Source: Nocardiopsis listeri NBRC 13360
Lineage (GTDB): Bacteria; Actinomycetota; Actinomycetes; Streptosporangiales; Streptosporangiaceae
Assembly: GCF_001570765.1 (NCBI RefSeq)
Contig: NZ_BCSH01000062.1
Span: 1 to 49,207 of the forward strand
Length of the DNA stretch: 49,207 nt
Direction of reading: 5' to 3'
Below are positions 25,251-34,340 of this stretch, piece after piece (position 1 is the first letter of the stretch; every line of letters starts with the position of its first letter). Made by a program: the position numbers and the translations under genes. Below the pieces are notes generated by a model. That model did no database searches and was not told the origin of the DNA. It saw only the letters and a program-made list of their open reading frames with translations.

Positions 25251-27707
25251 TCAGCCAGGTTCTCGGGGAGAGGTCCAGCCGGTCAACTGCGTCCGGGACG
25301 AAATCGAGAGTTTTCTGAAGATGTTCGCGATATGACGCGCGGCTGTGGCCTGACTGATGATCAACTCCTCGGCGATCTCACGGTTGGACAAACCCTTCTC
25401 GGCCAGTGTGGCGATCTCCCGCTCACGAGGAGTGAGCGAGTCGGGGCCACCGGCGCGGGCCCCCTGAGGCCTGGGAAAGGCCAGGGCGCGGTCGCGTACC
25501 TGCTCCAACGGCAGTGAACGCCACGCGTTCCACGCCTGAGCGGCCTGGGTCGCACCCACCCTACGCTCCACCGCCGAGCGTAGCCGGACGGTCTCGGCCG
25601 ACGGTTGTTCCAGGGACTTGCGCAGGTCGGTGGCCACACCGGCCAACGCGGCGGCCCGGGTGGCCTCCTCCTCGGCCAGCGCCAGCTCCGCCAGGGCCTC
25701 CAATGCCCGGGCCACCGAGATCCTGCGACCCGAGGTGAAGCTCGCCTGTAGGCAGCGGGCCAGGGGAGCGCGTGCCGACAGGGGGTCGCGCCAGGCCAGG
25801 TGCAACCGGCCCAGGTCGGCGGAGCACCGCGCCACCGCCGGATCGGAGGGCAGTTCACCGAAGACGTCCAGTGCCTCCGAGAGCATTTCGCGCGCGGCCT
25901 CGTGTTCTCCGGCCTCGGCCGCGATCGACCCCAGACCATGCAGGGATCGGGCCTCGATCCACCGGTCGCCCAGGGTGCGCGCCGTGGACAGGCTCACCTC
26001 CAGGTGGGCGACCGCCTCCTTCGGAGCGCCGCGGTGCCGGGCCGCGCGAGCCAGGACCTCGCGCGCGTCGGCCTCGGTGATCGGGTCCCCGGCCACCATG
26101 GCCCACCCCATGGCCTTGCCCGCCTGACGTTCGGCCTCATCCACCGAACCGGTGCGCAAGGAGAGGGTGGCCAGGGTCGTCAGGGCGGAGGCGGCGGCGC
26201 GGGGTTCCCGGCAGGCCCGTGCCGACTCCAGGGCGCACATGGCCAGGTTGGACACCCGTGTGGCGGGGTCGACCTCCAGGCGCAGCTCGGCGTGCAGGGC
26301 CAGGGCCCTGGCCCGGAGCGGGGGCGCCTGGTCGTCGGGGGACACGGCCAGGGCGAGTTCCAGGAGACGACCTCCCTCGGCGGACAGGTCCCGCATCAGC
26401 CAGTACGAACGCAGCGCCACGCACACGCGCAGGGCCTCGTCCACCCGCCCCGTGGACAGCGCCCAGGCCACCACCCGGGTGTGGTTCTCCCGGTTGTGGT
26501 CGTGTTTGCGCAACCGGCCCAACCGTTCGGACCAGTCGTTGGGAGCGCAGCCGCGTTCGGCCGCGTCCTCCAACCGTTGGACGGCGAAGGCGAGGAAACG
26601 TGACCAGCGTTCGTCGACGTCCGCCTCCTCCTCCAGCCGTTCGATGGCGTAGGCGCGCACGGTCTCGGTGAGCCGGTAGTGGGCGGTGCCGTTGATCTCG
26701 GCGTCCACCACGATCAGCGACTTGTCCAGCAGGGAGAAGTGCAACGGCAGGATGTCGGTGGGCTCGACCCCCTCGCCGGAGCACACCTCCTCGGCCATCT
26801 CCAGGTACCAGGTGGAGAACACCGACAGTCGGTGCAGGAGCGCGCGCTCGGCGTCGGAGAGCATGCCGTGGCTCCACTCCAACACCGCCCGCAGGGTGCG
26901 TTGGCGGGCCGGCAGGTTCTCCGTGCCGTCGCTGGTCAGCAACTGGAAACGGTCGTCGAGCCTGCGCAGGATCTGTTGGACCGACAGGACCCGGACCCGG
27001 GCGGCGGCCAACTCGATGGCCAGCGGAAGGCCGTCGAGCATGCGGCAGATCTCCGCGATGTAGCCGGAGTTCTCCCGCGTCATCTCGAAGCCGGCGCGGG
27101 CGGCGTGCGCGCGGGTCAGGAAGAGCCGCACCGACTCGTAGCGCTGGGCGTCCCGTCGCGGAATCGGCACCGGGACGGCGGCGTAGGGGTCGGTGGGGGT
27201 AGGCCGCGAGGGCAGGGACAGCGGCGGCACCCGCCAGACGCTCTCCTCGGGTACGTGGAGCGGCTGACGGCTGGTGGCCAGGATACGCACCCGCGGACAG
27301 TCGCGGAGTACGGCCTCGCACAGTTCGGCCATCGGCCCCACCGCGTGCTCACAGGTGTCCAGGAGCAGCAGCAGGTGCTGGGTGCGCAGCGCCGTGATGA
27401 TGCCGTCCATCAGGGCGGTGGAGTCGCCCTGGGCGGCCTGCAACCCGGCGGCGACGGTGCGCAGCGCCTCCTCGTGGGTGGAGGCCTCGCTCAGGTCGAT
27501 GAAGCGCACTCCGTCGGGGAACTGACGCAGCACGCGTTCGGCCAGGTGGAGGGCGAGTCTGGTCTTGCCGATTCCACCGGTGCCGGTCAGCGTGATCATC
27601 CTGGCGGTCCCGAGCAGGCGACCCAGGTCGACGATGTCGCGTTCACGTCCGACGAACCGGATGAACTCGCCGGCGGACAGGGGCAGGTTGTGGCGGGGAG
27701 GAGACAT
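25251..27707 (-). CDS. LuxR-family ATPase regulator 2 (LAL-like, TPR-containing)
   Basis: An 818-residue paralogue of the next gene downstream with the same architecture. It starts MSPPRHNLPL, has FVGRERDI, Walker A GTGGIGKTRLALH, Walker B LLLLLDTCEH, the conserved DGLPLAIELAAARVR of SARP/LAL-type ATPases and TPR-like helices. A C-terminal LuxR helix-turn-helix is present (LTPREREIATLAEKGLSNREIAEEL, ATAARHIANIFRKL). The ATG at 27707 is chosen because the start region aligns with gene 1 (shared RHNLP); the open frame extends to 27785 without better signals. No biosynthetic cluster adjoins the pair, so targets are unknown. Confidence 0.87.
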   Translation of the reverse strand: MSPPRHNLPLSAGEFIRFVGRERDIVDLGRLLGTARMITLTGTGGIGKTRLALHLAERVLRQFPDGVRFIDLSEASTHEEALRTVAAGLQAAQGDSTALMDGIITALRTQHLLLLLDTCEHAVGPMAELCEAVLRDCPRVRILATSRQPLHVPEESVWRVPPLSLPSRPTPTDPYAAVPVPIPRRDAQRYESVRLFLTRAHAARAGFEMTRENSGYIAEICRMLDGLPLAIELAAARVRVLSVQQILRRLDDRFQLLTSDGTENLPARQRTLRAVLEWSHGMLSDAERALLHRLSVFSTWYLEMAEEVCSGEGVEPTDILPLHFSLLDKSLIVVDAEINGTAHYRLTETVRAYAIERLEEEADVDERWSRFLAFAVQRLEDAAERGCAPNDWSERLGRLRKHDHNRENHTRVVAWALSTGRVDEALRVCVALRSYWLMRDLSAEGGRLLELALAVSPDDQAPPLRARALALHAELRLEVDPATRVSNLAMCALESARACREPRAAASALTTLATLSLRTGSVDEAERQAGKAMGWAMVAGDPITEADAREVLARAARHRGAPKEAVAHLEVSLSTARTLGDRWIEARSLHGLGSIAAEAGEHEAAREMLSEALDVFGELPSDPAVARCSADLGRLHLAWRDPLSARAPLARCLQASFTSGRRISVARALEALAELALAEEEATRAAALAGVATDLRKSLEQPSAETVRLRSAVERRVGATQAAQAWNAWRSLPLEQVRDRALAFPRPQGARAGGPDSLTPREREIATLAEKGLSNREIAEELIISQATAARHIANIFRKLSISSRTQLTGWTSPREPG

Positions 27708-27903
27708 GGCCTCGTTTACTAGGACACCGATGTCGACCGCCCCGTGTCCGTGACGCCCACGAAGCGGCCGGTCCCAGTCTGGCACCGGGTGTCCGCGGCT
27801 GTCTCGTGGATGGCCGGTTCCGGCACGAGGGGGCGGAAACCGCCCATGCCGGGCCGTAATTTGCTAAGGGCCCACCGTGACCCTCGCGAATCGAGGCCGG
27901 GAC

Positions 27904-27933
27904 GGCCCGGGGGAAGAGAGGTTCCCCCGGGCC
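27904..27933 (-). terminator. hisS terminator hairpin
   Basis: A perfect 12-bp stem (GGCCCGGGGGAA with complement) and a 6-nt loop, 12 bp downstream of the hisS stop. No T-run follows, which is usual for actinomycete terminators. Confidence 0.75.
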
Positions 27934-27945
27934 CGAAAACGAGGA

Positions 27946-29265
27946 TCAACCCTTCGGGTCCCAGTCCGTGGGGTCGGCGGTGGCCTGCTCGCCACGCTCC
28001 ATGTCCTTGACCTCGTGGTCGCCGCCCTCCTCGAATGGCGGGAACCAGACGAAGGGGATGCCCTTCTTGGACGCGTACTGGATCTGCTTGCCGACCTTGG
28101 CGATGGAGTGGAACACCTCGGTGTTGAACCCGCGTCCGCGCAGCAGTTCGCCGGTGCGCAGCGCCTCGGTGCGTCGCTCGGCGTTGGGCACGACCACCAT
28201 CACGTCGGTGGGGCACACCCGGCCGCCCTCGATGCGTCCTTCCGCGACGAGCTTGGCGAAGATGCGGGTCAGGCCGATGGAGAGGCCCACTCCGGGCAGC
28301 TTCCGCCGGATGAACTGGCCGGCGAGGTTCTCGTAGCGTCCACCTGCGCAGATGCTGCCGTACTCCGGGTCGTCGTCGAAGGAGGCCTCGTAGACGGTGC
28401 CGGTGTAGTAGTCCAGGCCACGGGCGATGGACAGGTCCGCCACCACGTCGCCCTCGGGCAGGTCGGCCAGGTCGTTCATGACGAACGCCAACTCCTCCAG
28501 ACCCTCGTCCAGCAGCTCGGAGACGACCCCCAGCTCGCGGACGGCCGTGACGACGGTCGCGCCGTCGCCCTTGATCCGGGCCAGTGCCAGGCAGGGGTCG
28601 ATCTGCTCCGTGGTCAGGCCCTCGGAGACCAGGATCTCCCGCACGCCCTCGTCCCCGATCTTGTGGAGCTTGTCCACGGCGCGGATGACCGAGATCGGGT
28701 CCTTGACGCCCAGGCCCTCGTAGAAGCCTTGCAGCACCTTGCGGTTGTTGACGTTCAAGGTCCAGGCGGGGATGTCCAGCCCGCTGAGCACCCGGTGCAC
28801 GATGCGGGGGAGCTCGGCGTCGAAGTGCAGCGGTACCGAGTCCACGTTGATGACGTCGATGTCGCACTGGGTGAACTCGCGGTACCGGCCCTCCTGCGGG
28901 CGCTCACCACGCCAGACGCGCTGCATCTGGTAGCGCTTGAACGGGAAGGTCAGCTCGTTGAAGTGCTGGGCGACGTAACGGGCGAAGGGCACCGTCAGGT
29001 CGAAGTGCAGCCCGAGCCTGGCGTCGGAGTCGTCCTTGGCGTCGGCCTGGAGACGGTGCAGGGTGTAGACCTCCTGGGAGGTCTCGCCCTTGGCCATCAA
29101 CACGTCCAGGTTCTCCACCGAGGGCGTCTCCACGGACGCGAAGCCGAAGGACTCGAACCCGGCGCGGATATGGTCCAGCCAACGCTGCTCCACGGCCCGG
29201 ACCTGAGGGGTCCACTCGGGGAAACCGCTGATGGGAGTGGGTCGGACGACGCGCTGATCGGACAT
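27946..29265 (-). CDS. hisS: Histidyl-tRNA synthetase
   Basis: A 439-residue class II aminoacyl-tRNA synthetase. Motif 2 is seen in the stretch FKRYQMQRVWRGERPQEGRY with the following TQCDIDVI. The histidine-specific motifs are LARGLDYYTGTVYE and CAGGRYENL. Motif 3 is GLSIGLTRIFAKL, and a C-terminal anticodon-binding domain follows. It charges tRNA-His in the cytoplasm. The ATG at 29265 gives the normal start MSDQRVVRPTPISGFPEW; the open frame continues upstream to 29553 but shows no family similarity. Only a weak ribosome site is visible. No T-box leader was recognised upstream. It appears monocistronic, ending at a strong hairpin. Confidence 0.96.
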   Translation of the reverse strand: MSDQRVVRPTPISGFPEWTPQVRAVEQRWLDHIRAGFESFGFASVETPSVENLDVLMAKGETSQEVYTLHRLQADAKDDSDARLGLHFDLTVPFARYVAQHFNELTFPFKRYQMQRVWRGERPQEGRYREFTQCDIDVINVDSVPLHFDAELPRIVHRVLSGLDIPAWTLNVNNRKVLQGFYEGLGVKDPISVIRAVDKLHKIGDEGVREILVSEGLTTEQIDPCLALARIKGDGATVVTAVRELGVVSELLDEGLEELAFVMNDLADLPEGDVVADLSIARGLDYYTGTVYEASFDDDPEYGSICAGGRYENLAGQFIRRKLPGVGLSIGLTRIFAKLVAEGRIEGGRVCPTDVMVVVPNAERRTEALRTGELLRGRGFNTEVFHSIAKVGKQIQYASKKGIPFVWFPPFEEGGDHEVKDMERGEQATADPTDWDPKG

Positions 29266-30029
29266 GTGGGGTTCTCGGCTCCCTTGGGAGTGTTCTCTGC
29301 CTGTGGATTCACCGTCCCCGCCGGAAACACGCGGGCACACGGGTGCGCGCTGTTCGGGGATGGGGCGTGCGGTCCATCCTACGCACCGGGCGAGTACCGG
29401 GCATCGTGAGCGGCGGCGGCAGCGGGCGGAGGTGGGCCACCACCGGCCCACGTGGACGGTTGTGGGCCGGTGGGGCTCGGGAACGCCCGAACGGGGTGGT
29501 ACGGCCGGTTCGACATCGAAGAGCGAGACGTCGGTGGCGGTCGTGCGCCCCAAGGCGCCGCCGGGGCCCCGTGGGTCGCGTGCTCGTGCCAGGAGTCGAC
29601 GGCGACCTCACTCGGCTGGGTGCCCTGCGTTCCACCGTAGAGGCAGGGAGCGGCGCCGGACAGGGATCCACGCGGCCGAAAGCGGCCGAAAATGGCCGCG
29701 CGCAATGTCGTAAAGTGCCACCACGGGGGTACGGGAATGTGCTTTCCTTGCTACTGTCCGTGCCCGAATCCGGACTCCGGGCTAGGAGTCGGACATCCGG
29801 CGTCAGAGTGTCCACGGTCACGTTCCGACCGGAACCCCCCTCACCTTGGTGTCGTTCCGGCCGGCCCGACCACTCTGCCCAAACCCCGGAATCCAGTGTC
29901 CTCCCGGTGTTAGGTTCCAGGTGCGGATCCTCCCGTGGAGGTTCGGACCCGAGCGGATCCGCGCCCCTCCAGACCGGGTCGAGTGAGCCAACCGTCCGTC
30001 CAGACCCGGCACTCTCGCTAGGACAAACT
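29266..30029. other. 764-bp region without a convincing gene
   Basis: Several open frames cross this stretch on both strands, but none has family similarity or a supported start. It separates divergent hisS and the GTPase gene and must hold both promoters; a TAGGAT -10-like box for hisS lies at 29381-29376. A sequence resembling the sialic acid operator (TCGGACATC then CGTC, 14 of 16 positions) lies at 29789-29804. The last part (29700-29760) is relatively AT-rich. Confidence 0.5.
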
Positions 30030-30671
30030 GTGATCCACTCAGCTAACAGCACGAACAACGTCCACGCACCCACCGAACTGTCCACCAAGATCATCATCGC
30101 CGGGGGCTTCGGGGTCGGTAAGACCACGTTCGTCGGGGCTGTCTCTGAGATCCCCCCGGTCCGCACCGAGGCGGCCGTCACGTCGGCGAGCGTCGGTGTG
30201 GACGACCTCTCGCACACCCCGGACAAGACCAGCACCACGGTCGCCATGGACTTCGGTCGCATCTCGCTCGAAACCGACCTCACCCTGTTCCTGTTCGGCA
30301 CACCCGGCCAGCAACGCTTCTGGTTCATGTGGGACGACCTGGTCCGCGGTGCCCTCGGCTCGGTCATCCTCGCCGACACCCGACGCCTGGAGGACACCTT
30401 CCAGGCACTGGACTACTTCGAACGTCAGTACCGACTCCCGTTCGTCGTGGCCGTCAACGAGTTCGACCCCGAGGCGGGCTACACCGCCGACGAACTGCGC
30501 GACGCCCTGGACCTGGCCCCCGAGGTGCCCGTCGTCCGCTGTGACGCACGCGACCGCAGGTCGGTGGTCAAGGTCCTGCTCACCCTCGTCAAGCACGCCA
30601 TGGCCCTGGAGGCCCGACAGCGCTCGCGGGGCGGTCGATCGAGTCAGGGCCAGAGCCAACTGGTCAACTAG
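30030..30671 (+). CDS. Conservon-type (CvnD-like) Ras-related GTPase
   Basis: A 213-residue protein from a GTG at 30030, preceded by AGGA; the open frame upstream has no similarity. G1 is GGFGVGKTTF (residues 25-34), and the switch region keeps the family's SASVGVDDLS and TTVAMDFGRI. G3 is LFGTPGQQRFWFMWDDL and G4 is NEFD in place of NKxD. This closely follows the CvnD/ATP-GTP-binding proteins of actinomycete conservons, which work with a nitrate-sensor-type kinase (CvnA), a roadblock protein (CvnB) and a DUF742 protein (CvnC). None of those partners is adjacent, so this is an orphan copy. It lies 133 bp upstream of secA2 on the same strand. Confidence 0.87.
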   Translation: MIHSANSTNNVHAPTELSTKIIIAGGFGVGKTTFVGAVSEIPPVRTEAAVTSASVGVDDLSHTPDKTSTTVAMDFGRISLETDLTLFLFGTPGQQRFWFMWDDLVRGALGSVILADTRRLEDTFQALDYFERQYRLPFVVAVNEFDPEAGYTADELRDALDLAPEVPVVRCDARDRRSVVKVLLTLVKHAMALEARQRSRGGRSSQGQSQLVN

Positions 30672-30804
30672 ATACGCCGCCACCGGGTACGCGGTCCCGT
30701 TCGTTGCCCGAACGAGTTCCCTTCGGGTGGTTTCGCGGCATCGTTGTGCACATGCGATCACCCGGGGGGAACCAATGGGTTGTGTCCGGCGTTACTCTGG
30801 CGTG

Positions 30805-33117
30805 GTGTTCGGACGAATGGCGGAAAGCGTCCGCCGCCTACTGGGCAAGCCCGGTGCGGTGGATCTGCGGCCCTATACCAAGCTCCTGCCGGCGATCGAG
30901 GCCGAAGAGGAGGGTCTGCGTGAACTCAGTGACGACGAGCTGAAGGAGAAGGCTATCGAGCTCGGTTACGCCGAGCTGCCCTACTCCACGGCCGATCTGG
31001 TCAACCTGTGCGCCGTGGGCCGAGAGGCCGCACGCCGCACCCTCGACGAACGACCCTTCGACGTCCAGCTCCTGGGCGTCATGGCGCTGCTCGACGGTCA
31101 CGTGGTCGAGATGGCCACCGGTGAGGGCAAGACCCTCGCCGGAGCCCTCGCCGCCGCCGGGTTCGCCCTGCGCGGCAAGCGTGTCCACCTGCTCAGCGTG
31201 AACGACTACCTCGCTCGACGCGACGCCGAGTGGATGCAGCCCCTCTACGGCATGCTCGGCGTCACCGTCGGCTGGATCAACGAGGACTCCGAGACCGAGG
31301 AGCGCAAGGCCGCCTACGGCTGTGACGTCACCTACGCGGCCGTCAGCGAACTCGGTTTCGACGTCCTGCGCGACCGCATGGTCACCGACGTCGCGGACCG
31401 GGTGGTCCCCGAACCCCACGTCGCCATCATCGACGAGGCCGACTCCGTGCTCGTCGACGAGGCCCGCGTGCCGCTGGTCCTGGCCGGCGCCGCCGAGGCC
31501 GTGCCCGCCGACATCGAGATGGCCGACGTGGTGCGCGACCTCAAGCCGCGCACGCATTATGAGATCGATGACGAGGGACGCAACGTCCAGCTCACCGACG
31601 CCGGTATCGACGCGGTCGAGAAGGCCCTGGACGGCGTCGACCTCTACTCCGAGGAAGACTCCTCACTCCTGCCGCAGGTCAACCTGGCCCTGCACGCGCA
31701 CGTGCTGTTGCAACGCGACGTCCACTACGTCGTGCGCGACGGCGAGGTGCGCATCATCAACGAGTCCCGTGGTCGCATCGCGCTGCTCCAACGCTGGCCG
31801 GACGGCCTGCAGGCCGCGGTCGAGGCCAAGGAGAAGGTGGCGATCAGCGAGACCGGAGAGGTCCTGGACTCCATCACCGTCCAGGCCCTGGTCATGCGTT
31901 ACCCCACGCTCGCCGGCATGACCGGTACGGCGATGTCCGTGGCCGAGCAGCTGCGCGAGTTCTACGAGCTCGAAGTGGCGGTCATCCCCTCCAACAAGCC
32001 CAACGTCCGTGAGGACCAGGGCTCGCGCCTGTACGCCACGCGTGAGGAGAAGGAGGACGCCCTCATCGAGAGAGTGGAGAAGGTCCACAAGGGCGGCCGC
32101 CCCATCCTCATCGGCACCCAGGACGTCGCCGAGTCCGAACTGCTCGCCGGTCGGCTGCGTGATGCCGGACTGGAGTGCGTGGTCCTCAACGCCAAGAACG
32201 ACGCGGACGAGGCGTCCGTCATCGCCGAGGCCGGCACCTACGGGGCCATCACCGTCTCCACCCAGATGGCCGGACGCGGTACCGACATCCGGCTCGGCGG
32301 CAGCGACATGTCCGACCGTGAACGGGTGGTGGAGACCGGTGGCCTGTTCGTGATGGGCTTCGGTCGCTACCCCAGCAGTCGTCTGGACGGCCAGCTTCGC
32401 GGCCGGGCCGGCCGACAGGGCGACCCGGGCGATTCCATCTTCTTCGTGAGCATGGACGACGACCTGATCGTCAACAACGCCTCCGAGAGCACCGGCTACA
32501 AGACCACCTCCGAGGGCGAGATCACCGACGAGGCGTGGTTGGACATGGTCGACCACGCCCAGCGGGTCTCCGAGGGCCGGTTGTTGGAGGTGCACCGCAA
32601 CACCTGGCGCTACAACAAGCTCATCGACGTGCAGCGCGAGGTGGTCCTGGAGCACCGCGAACTGGTACTGACCGGGGACCAGGGCGACCGACACATCGCC
32701 AAGGACCAGAAGGAACGTCACGAGGAACTCGTGGCGGAGTTGGACGCCGAGCGCGTCGGCGACGCCTCGCGGATGATCACCCTCTACCACCTGGACCGTG
32801 GTTGGACCGACCACAACGCGTTCCTGTCCGAGCTGCGGGAGGGCATCCACCTGCGCTACCTGGGTCGTCGCGACCCTCTGGACGAGTTCAACCGTGAGGC
32901 CGTCCCGGTCTTCAAGGGTTTCCTGGACGAGGCCCGCGCCCGCGCCGCCGAGAGCTTCGCCGAGTTGGAGGTCGTCGACGGTGAGCTGGACGTGAGCGGG
33001 GTCGGGGTGAAGCGCCCCTCGATGACGTGGACGTACATGGTGCACGACCATCCGTTCAGCTCCGCACTGGAGACCCTGGTGGGTCGCCTCAAGGGTGACC
33101 GGGGATCCGGCGACTAG
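30805..33117 (+). CDS. secA2: Accessory Sec translocase ATPase SecA2
   Basis: A 770-residue SecA-type motor, shorter than housekeeping SecA (about 900-950). Walker A is MATGEGKT, the DEAD-like box IIDEAD, and motif VI lies in STQMAGRGTDIRLGG. The preprotein-crosslinking and helical-scaffold regions follow. It lacks the C-terminal CxCxnCH zinc tail of SecA1, as in actinobacterial SecA2. A subset of proteins lacking normal signals is exported by such systems; the clients are unknown here. The GTG at 30805 is chosen. A TACTCT -10-like box lies 6 nt upstream with no Shine-Dalgarno, so translation may be leaderless. An ATG at 30817 is the alternative. Confidence 0.9.
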   Translation: MFGRMAESVRRLLGKPGAVDLRPYTKLLPAIEAEEEGLRELSDDELKEKAIELGYAELPYSTADLVNLCAVGREAARRTLDERPFDVQLLGVMALLDGHVVEMATGEGKTLAGALAAAGFALRGKRVHLLSVNDYLARRDAEWMQPLYGMLGVTVGWINEDSETEERKAAYGCDVTYAAVSELGFDVLRDRMVTDVADRVVPEPHVAIIDEADSVLVDEARVPLVLAGAAEAVPADIEMADVVRDLKPRTHYEIDDEGRNVQLTDAGIDAVEKALDGVDLYSEEDSSLLPQVNLALHAHVLLQRDVHYVVRDGEVRIINESRGRIALLQRWPDGLQAAVEAKEKVAISETGEVLDSITVQALVMRYPTLAGMTGTAMSVAEQLREFYELEVAVIPSNKPNVREDQGSRLYATREEKEDALIERVEKVHKGGRPILIGTQDVAESELLAGRLRDAGLECVVLNAKNDADEASVIAEAGTYGAITVSTQMAGRGTDIRLGGSDMSDRERVVETGGLFVMGFGRYPSSRLDGQLRGRAGRQGDPGDSIFFVSMDDDLIVNNASESTGYKTTSEGEITDEAWLDMVDHAQRVSEGRLLEVHRNTWRYNKLIDVQREVVLEHRELVLTGDQGDRHIAKDQKERHEELVAELDAERVGDASRMITLYHLDRGWTDHNAFLSELREGIHLRYLGRRDPLDEFNREAVPVFKGFLDEARARAAESFAELEVVDGELDVSGVGVKRPSMTWTYMVHDHPFSSALETLVGRLKGDRGSGD

Positions 33118-33138
33118 CCGTCACTCTCCGCAGATCTC

Positions 33139-33173
33139 ATGCGCGGGTCAGGACCAAGGTCCCGGCCCGCGCA
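33139..33173 (+). terminator. secA2 terminator
   Basis: The outer stem is ATGCGCGGG with CCCGCGCAT (9 bp) and the inner stem GGACC-AA-GGTCC, with short internal mismatches, 21 bp after the secA2 stop. A TACCTTTG stretch follows. Confidence 0.7.
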
Positions 33174-33299
33174 TTACCTTTGTCGGCTATTCTTCTCAAA
33201 ACGCTGGGACGCTCCCTCTGTCCTCTGTGTAATGACAGGGGGCGGGTTAATATAGAAGCGTTTTCAACGGAACCCGAGACGGTTGGGATTGCATCCACG

Positions 33300-33569
33300 G
33301 TGGCTCACGAGATCGGTGCGCAAGAGAAGATCAGTTACGGTCGAAACGACCGCTTCGCCGGGGGTCCCGTTGGTGGCGGGAGTTTCTGGATCGACGACGA
33401 GGGCCGCCCGGTGGCCAAGATCGGTGGGCCGAAGGAGTGGCGTCCCACTCCCATGATCGATGTCCGAGTGGGTGACGTGTTCAGCGTCGGGGGTCAGGTC
33501 TGGCGGGTCGGCGAAATAGTCGACGCCGATTCTCCAAGCGCGTATCTACTGGCGACCAGGATTAGCTGA
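33300..33569 (+). CDS. Small conserved actinobacterial protein, DUF6406-like
   Basis: An 89-residue protein from a GTG at 33300, with GGGA about 13 nt upstream; a longer reading starting with TTG at 33180 would include a Cys-containing leader and cannot be excluded. The C-terminal half, DVRVGDVFSVGGQVWRVGEI followed by YLLATRI, resembles small actinobacterial proteins of the DUF6406 type as I remember them; this family call is tentative. It has no TM segment or signal peptide and no catalytic motif. An AT-rich TATAGA box at 33251-33256 may be its -10. Function unknown. Confidence 0.6.
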   Translation: MAHEIGAQEKISYGRNDRFAGGPVGGGSFWIDDEGRPVAKIGGPKEWRPTPMIDVRVGDVFSVGGQVWRVGEIVDADSPSAYLLATRIS

Positions 33570-34038
33570 CTCGCGGGTCGACTTCTCGTCGCCCTCTTCT
33601 TTGTTCGCCCCCCGCTGGAATTGCAACCCTCTGCAACCGTTTCACTGATCGTTGCGGAGGGTATTGTATTGCGGTTTCCGGCGGGGGGTTTTGTGCGCCG
33701 ACCATGTTCCGTGCGCACGCGTGGTGTGGTTCCCCGTCCCGTCAGGATGAAGACATGCCGCGGTGACGTTCCGTCGTCGCAGGTCGGCGTGGCGTCGCCG
33801 CCACCGCTTTTCGCTCAATCGAGACGTTCCGGTTATCCGACAGGGGTGTTCGTGTCGCCGATGCTTCGTTAACGTCGAAGTTGCACGGCACGCCCCGCAG
33901 GTGATCGGTGGGAGAGCCCTCGTTCCGACGGGGAACGGTCACCGCGTCTGCCGACCAAGGTCGGTCCCAGGGGCTGTCCCCCGCCCCTGGGCCTGGCCAC
34001 CCCCGCGCCGGATCGCGACTCCCGATAGGTTCGGCGAC
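33570..34038. other. 469-bp intergenic stretch with a hairpin
   Basis: No gene is supported here. An inverted repeat ACCCTCTGCAAC (33626-33637) and GTTGCGGAGGGT (33651-33662) pairs over 12 positions (one G-T) around a 13-nt loop. The first half of the stretch is clearly less GC-rich than the surroundings. The right end must hold the promoter of the Dabb gene. Confidence 0.5.
34026..34038 (+). promoter_or_regulatory. Possible leaderless -10 of the Dabb gene
   Basis: TAGGTT at 34026-34031 lies exactly 7 nt upstream of the ATG, with no Shine-Dalgarno. This is the spacing expected when transcription starts on the A of the start codon. The -35 is weak. Confidence 0.4.
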
Positions 34039-34332
34039 ATGGCACTTCGACACATCGCTCTGTTCCGTTGGCAGGACGGCACCACCCCCGATCAGGTCGC
34101 GCGGGTGGAAGAGGCGCTGGGGATCCTGCCCGACGTGATCTCCGCGCTCGACGCGTACGCCTTCGGCCCGGACCTGGGCATCGGTTCCGACACCTTCGAC
34201 TTCGCCGTGGTGGCCGACGTCGCCGACGAGGCGGGATTCGTCGCCTACCGGGACCACCCCGACCACCAGGCCGCGCTCGCGGTGATCCGCCCGCTGCTCG
34301 CTGACCGAGCCGCCGTCCAGTACCAGGTATGA
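34039..34332 (+). CDS. Dabb-domain (stress-responsive A/B barrel) protein
   Basis: A 97-residue protein starting MALRHIALFRWQDGTTPDQ, the standard opening of the dimeric alpha/beta barrel (Dabb) family. The typical late segment YRDHPDHQAALAVIRPLL is present. It is the full family length. Members are small dimeric proteins, some of them enzymes acting on polyketides or hydrophobic substrates, and many are of unknown role. No active-site residue can be assigned. It is apparently monocistronic. The only start with the family N terminus is the ATG at 34039, which may be leaderless. Confidence 0.88.
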   Translation: MALRHIALFRWQDGTTPDQVARVEEALGILPDVISALDAYAFGPDLGIGSDTFDFAVVADVADEAGFVAYRDHPDHQAALAVIRPLLADRAAVQYQV

Positions 34333-34340
34333 GCTCGGAA

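Noticed and set aside
29343..30029. Long N-terminal extension of the GTPase frame
   Set aside because: It has no similarity and odd composition; family members start close to the P-loop, and a good GTG with AGGA is at 30030.
29266..30029. T-box or other tRNA-sensing leader for hisS
   Set aside because: No T-box sequence or specifier structure was recognised upstream of hisS or proS.
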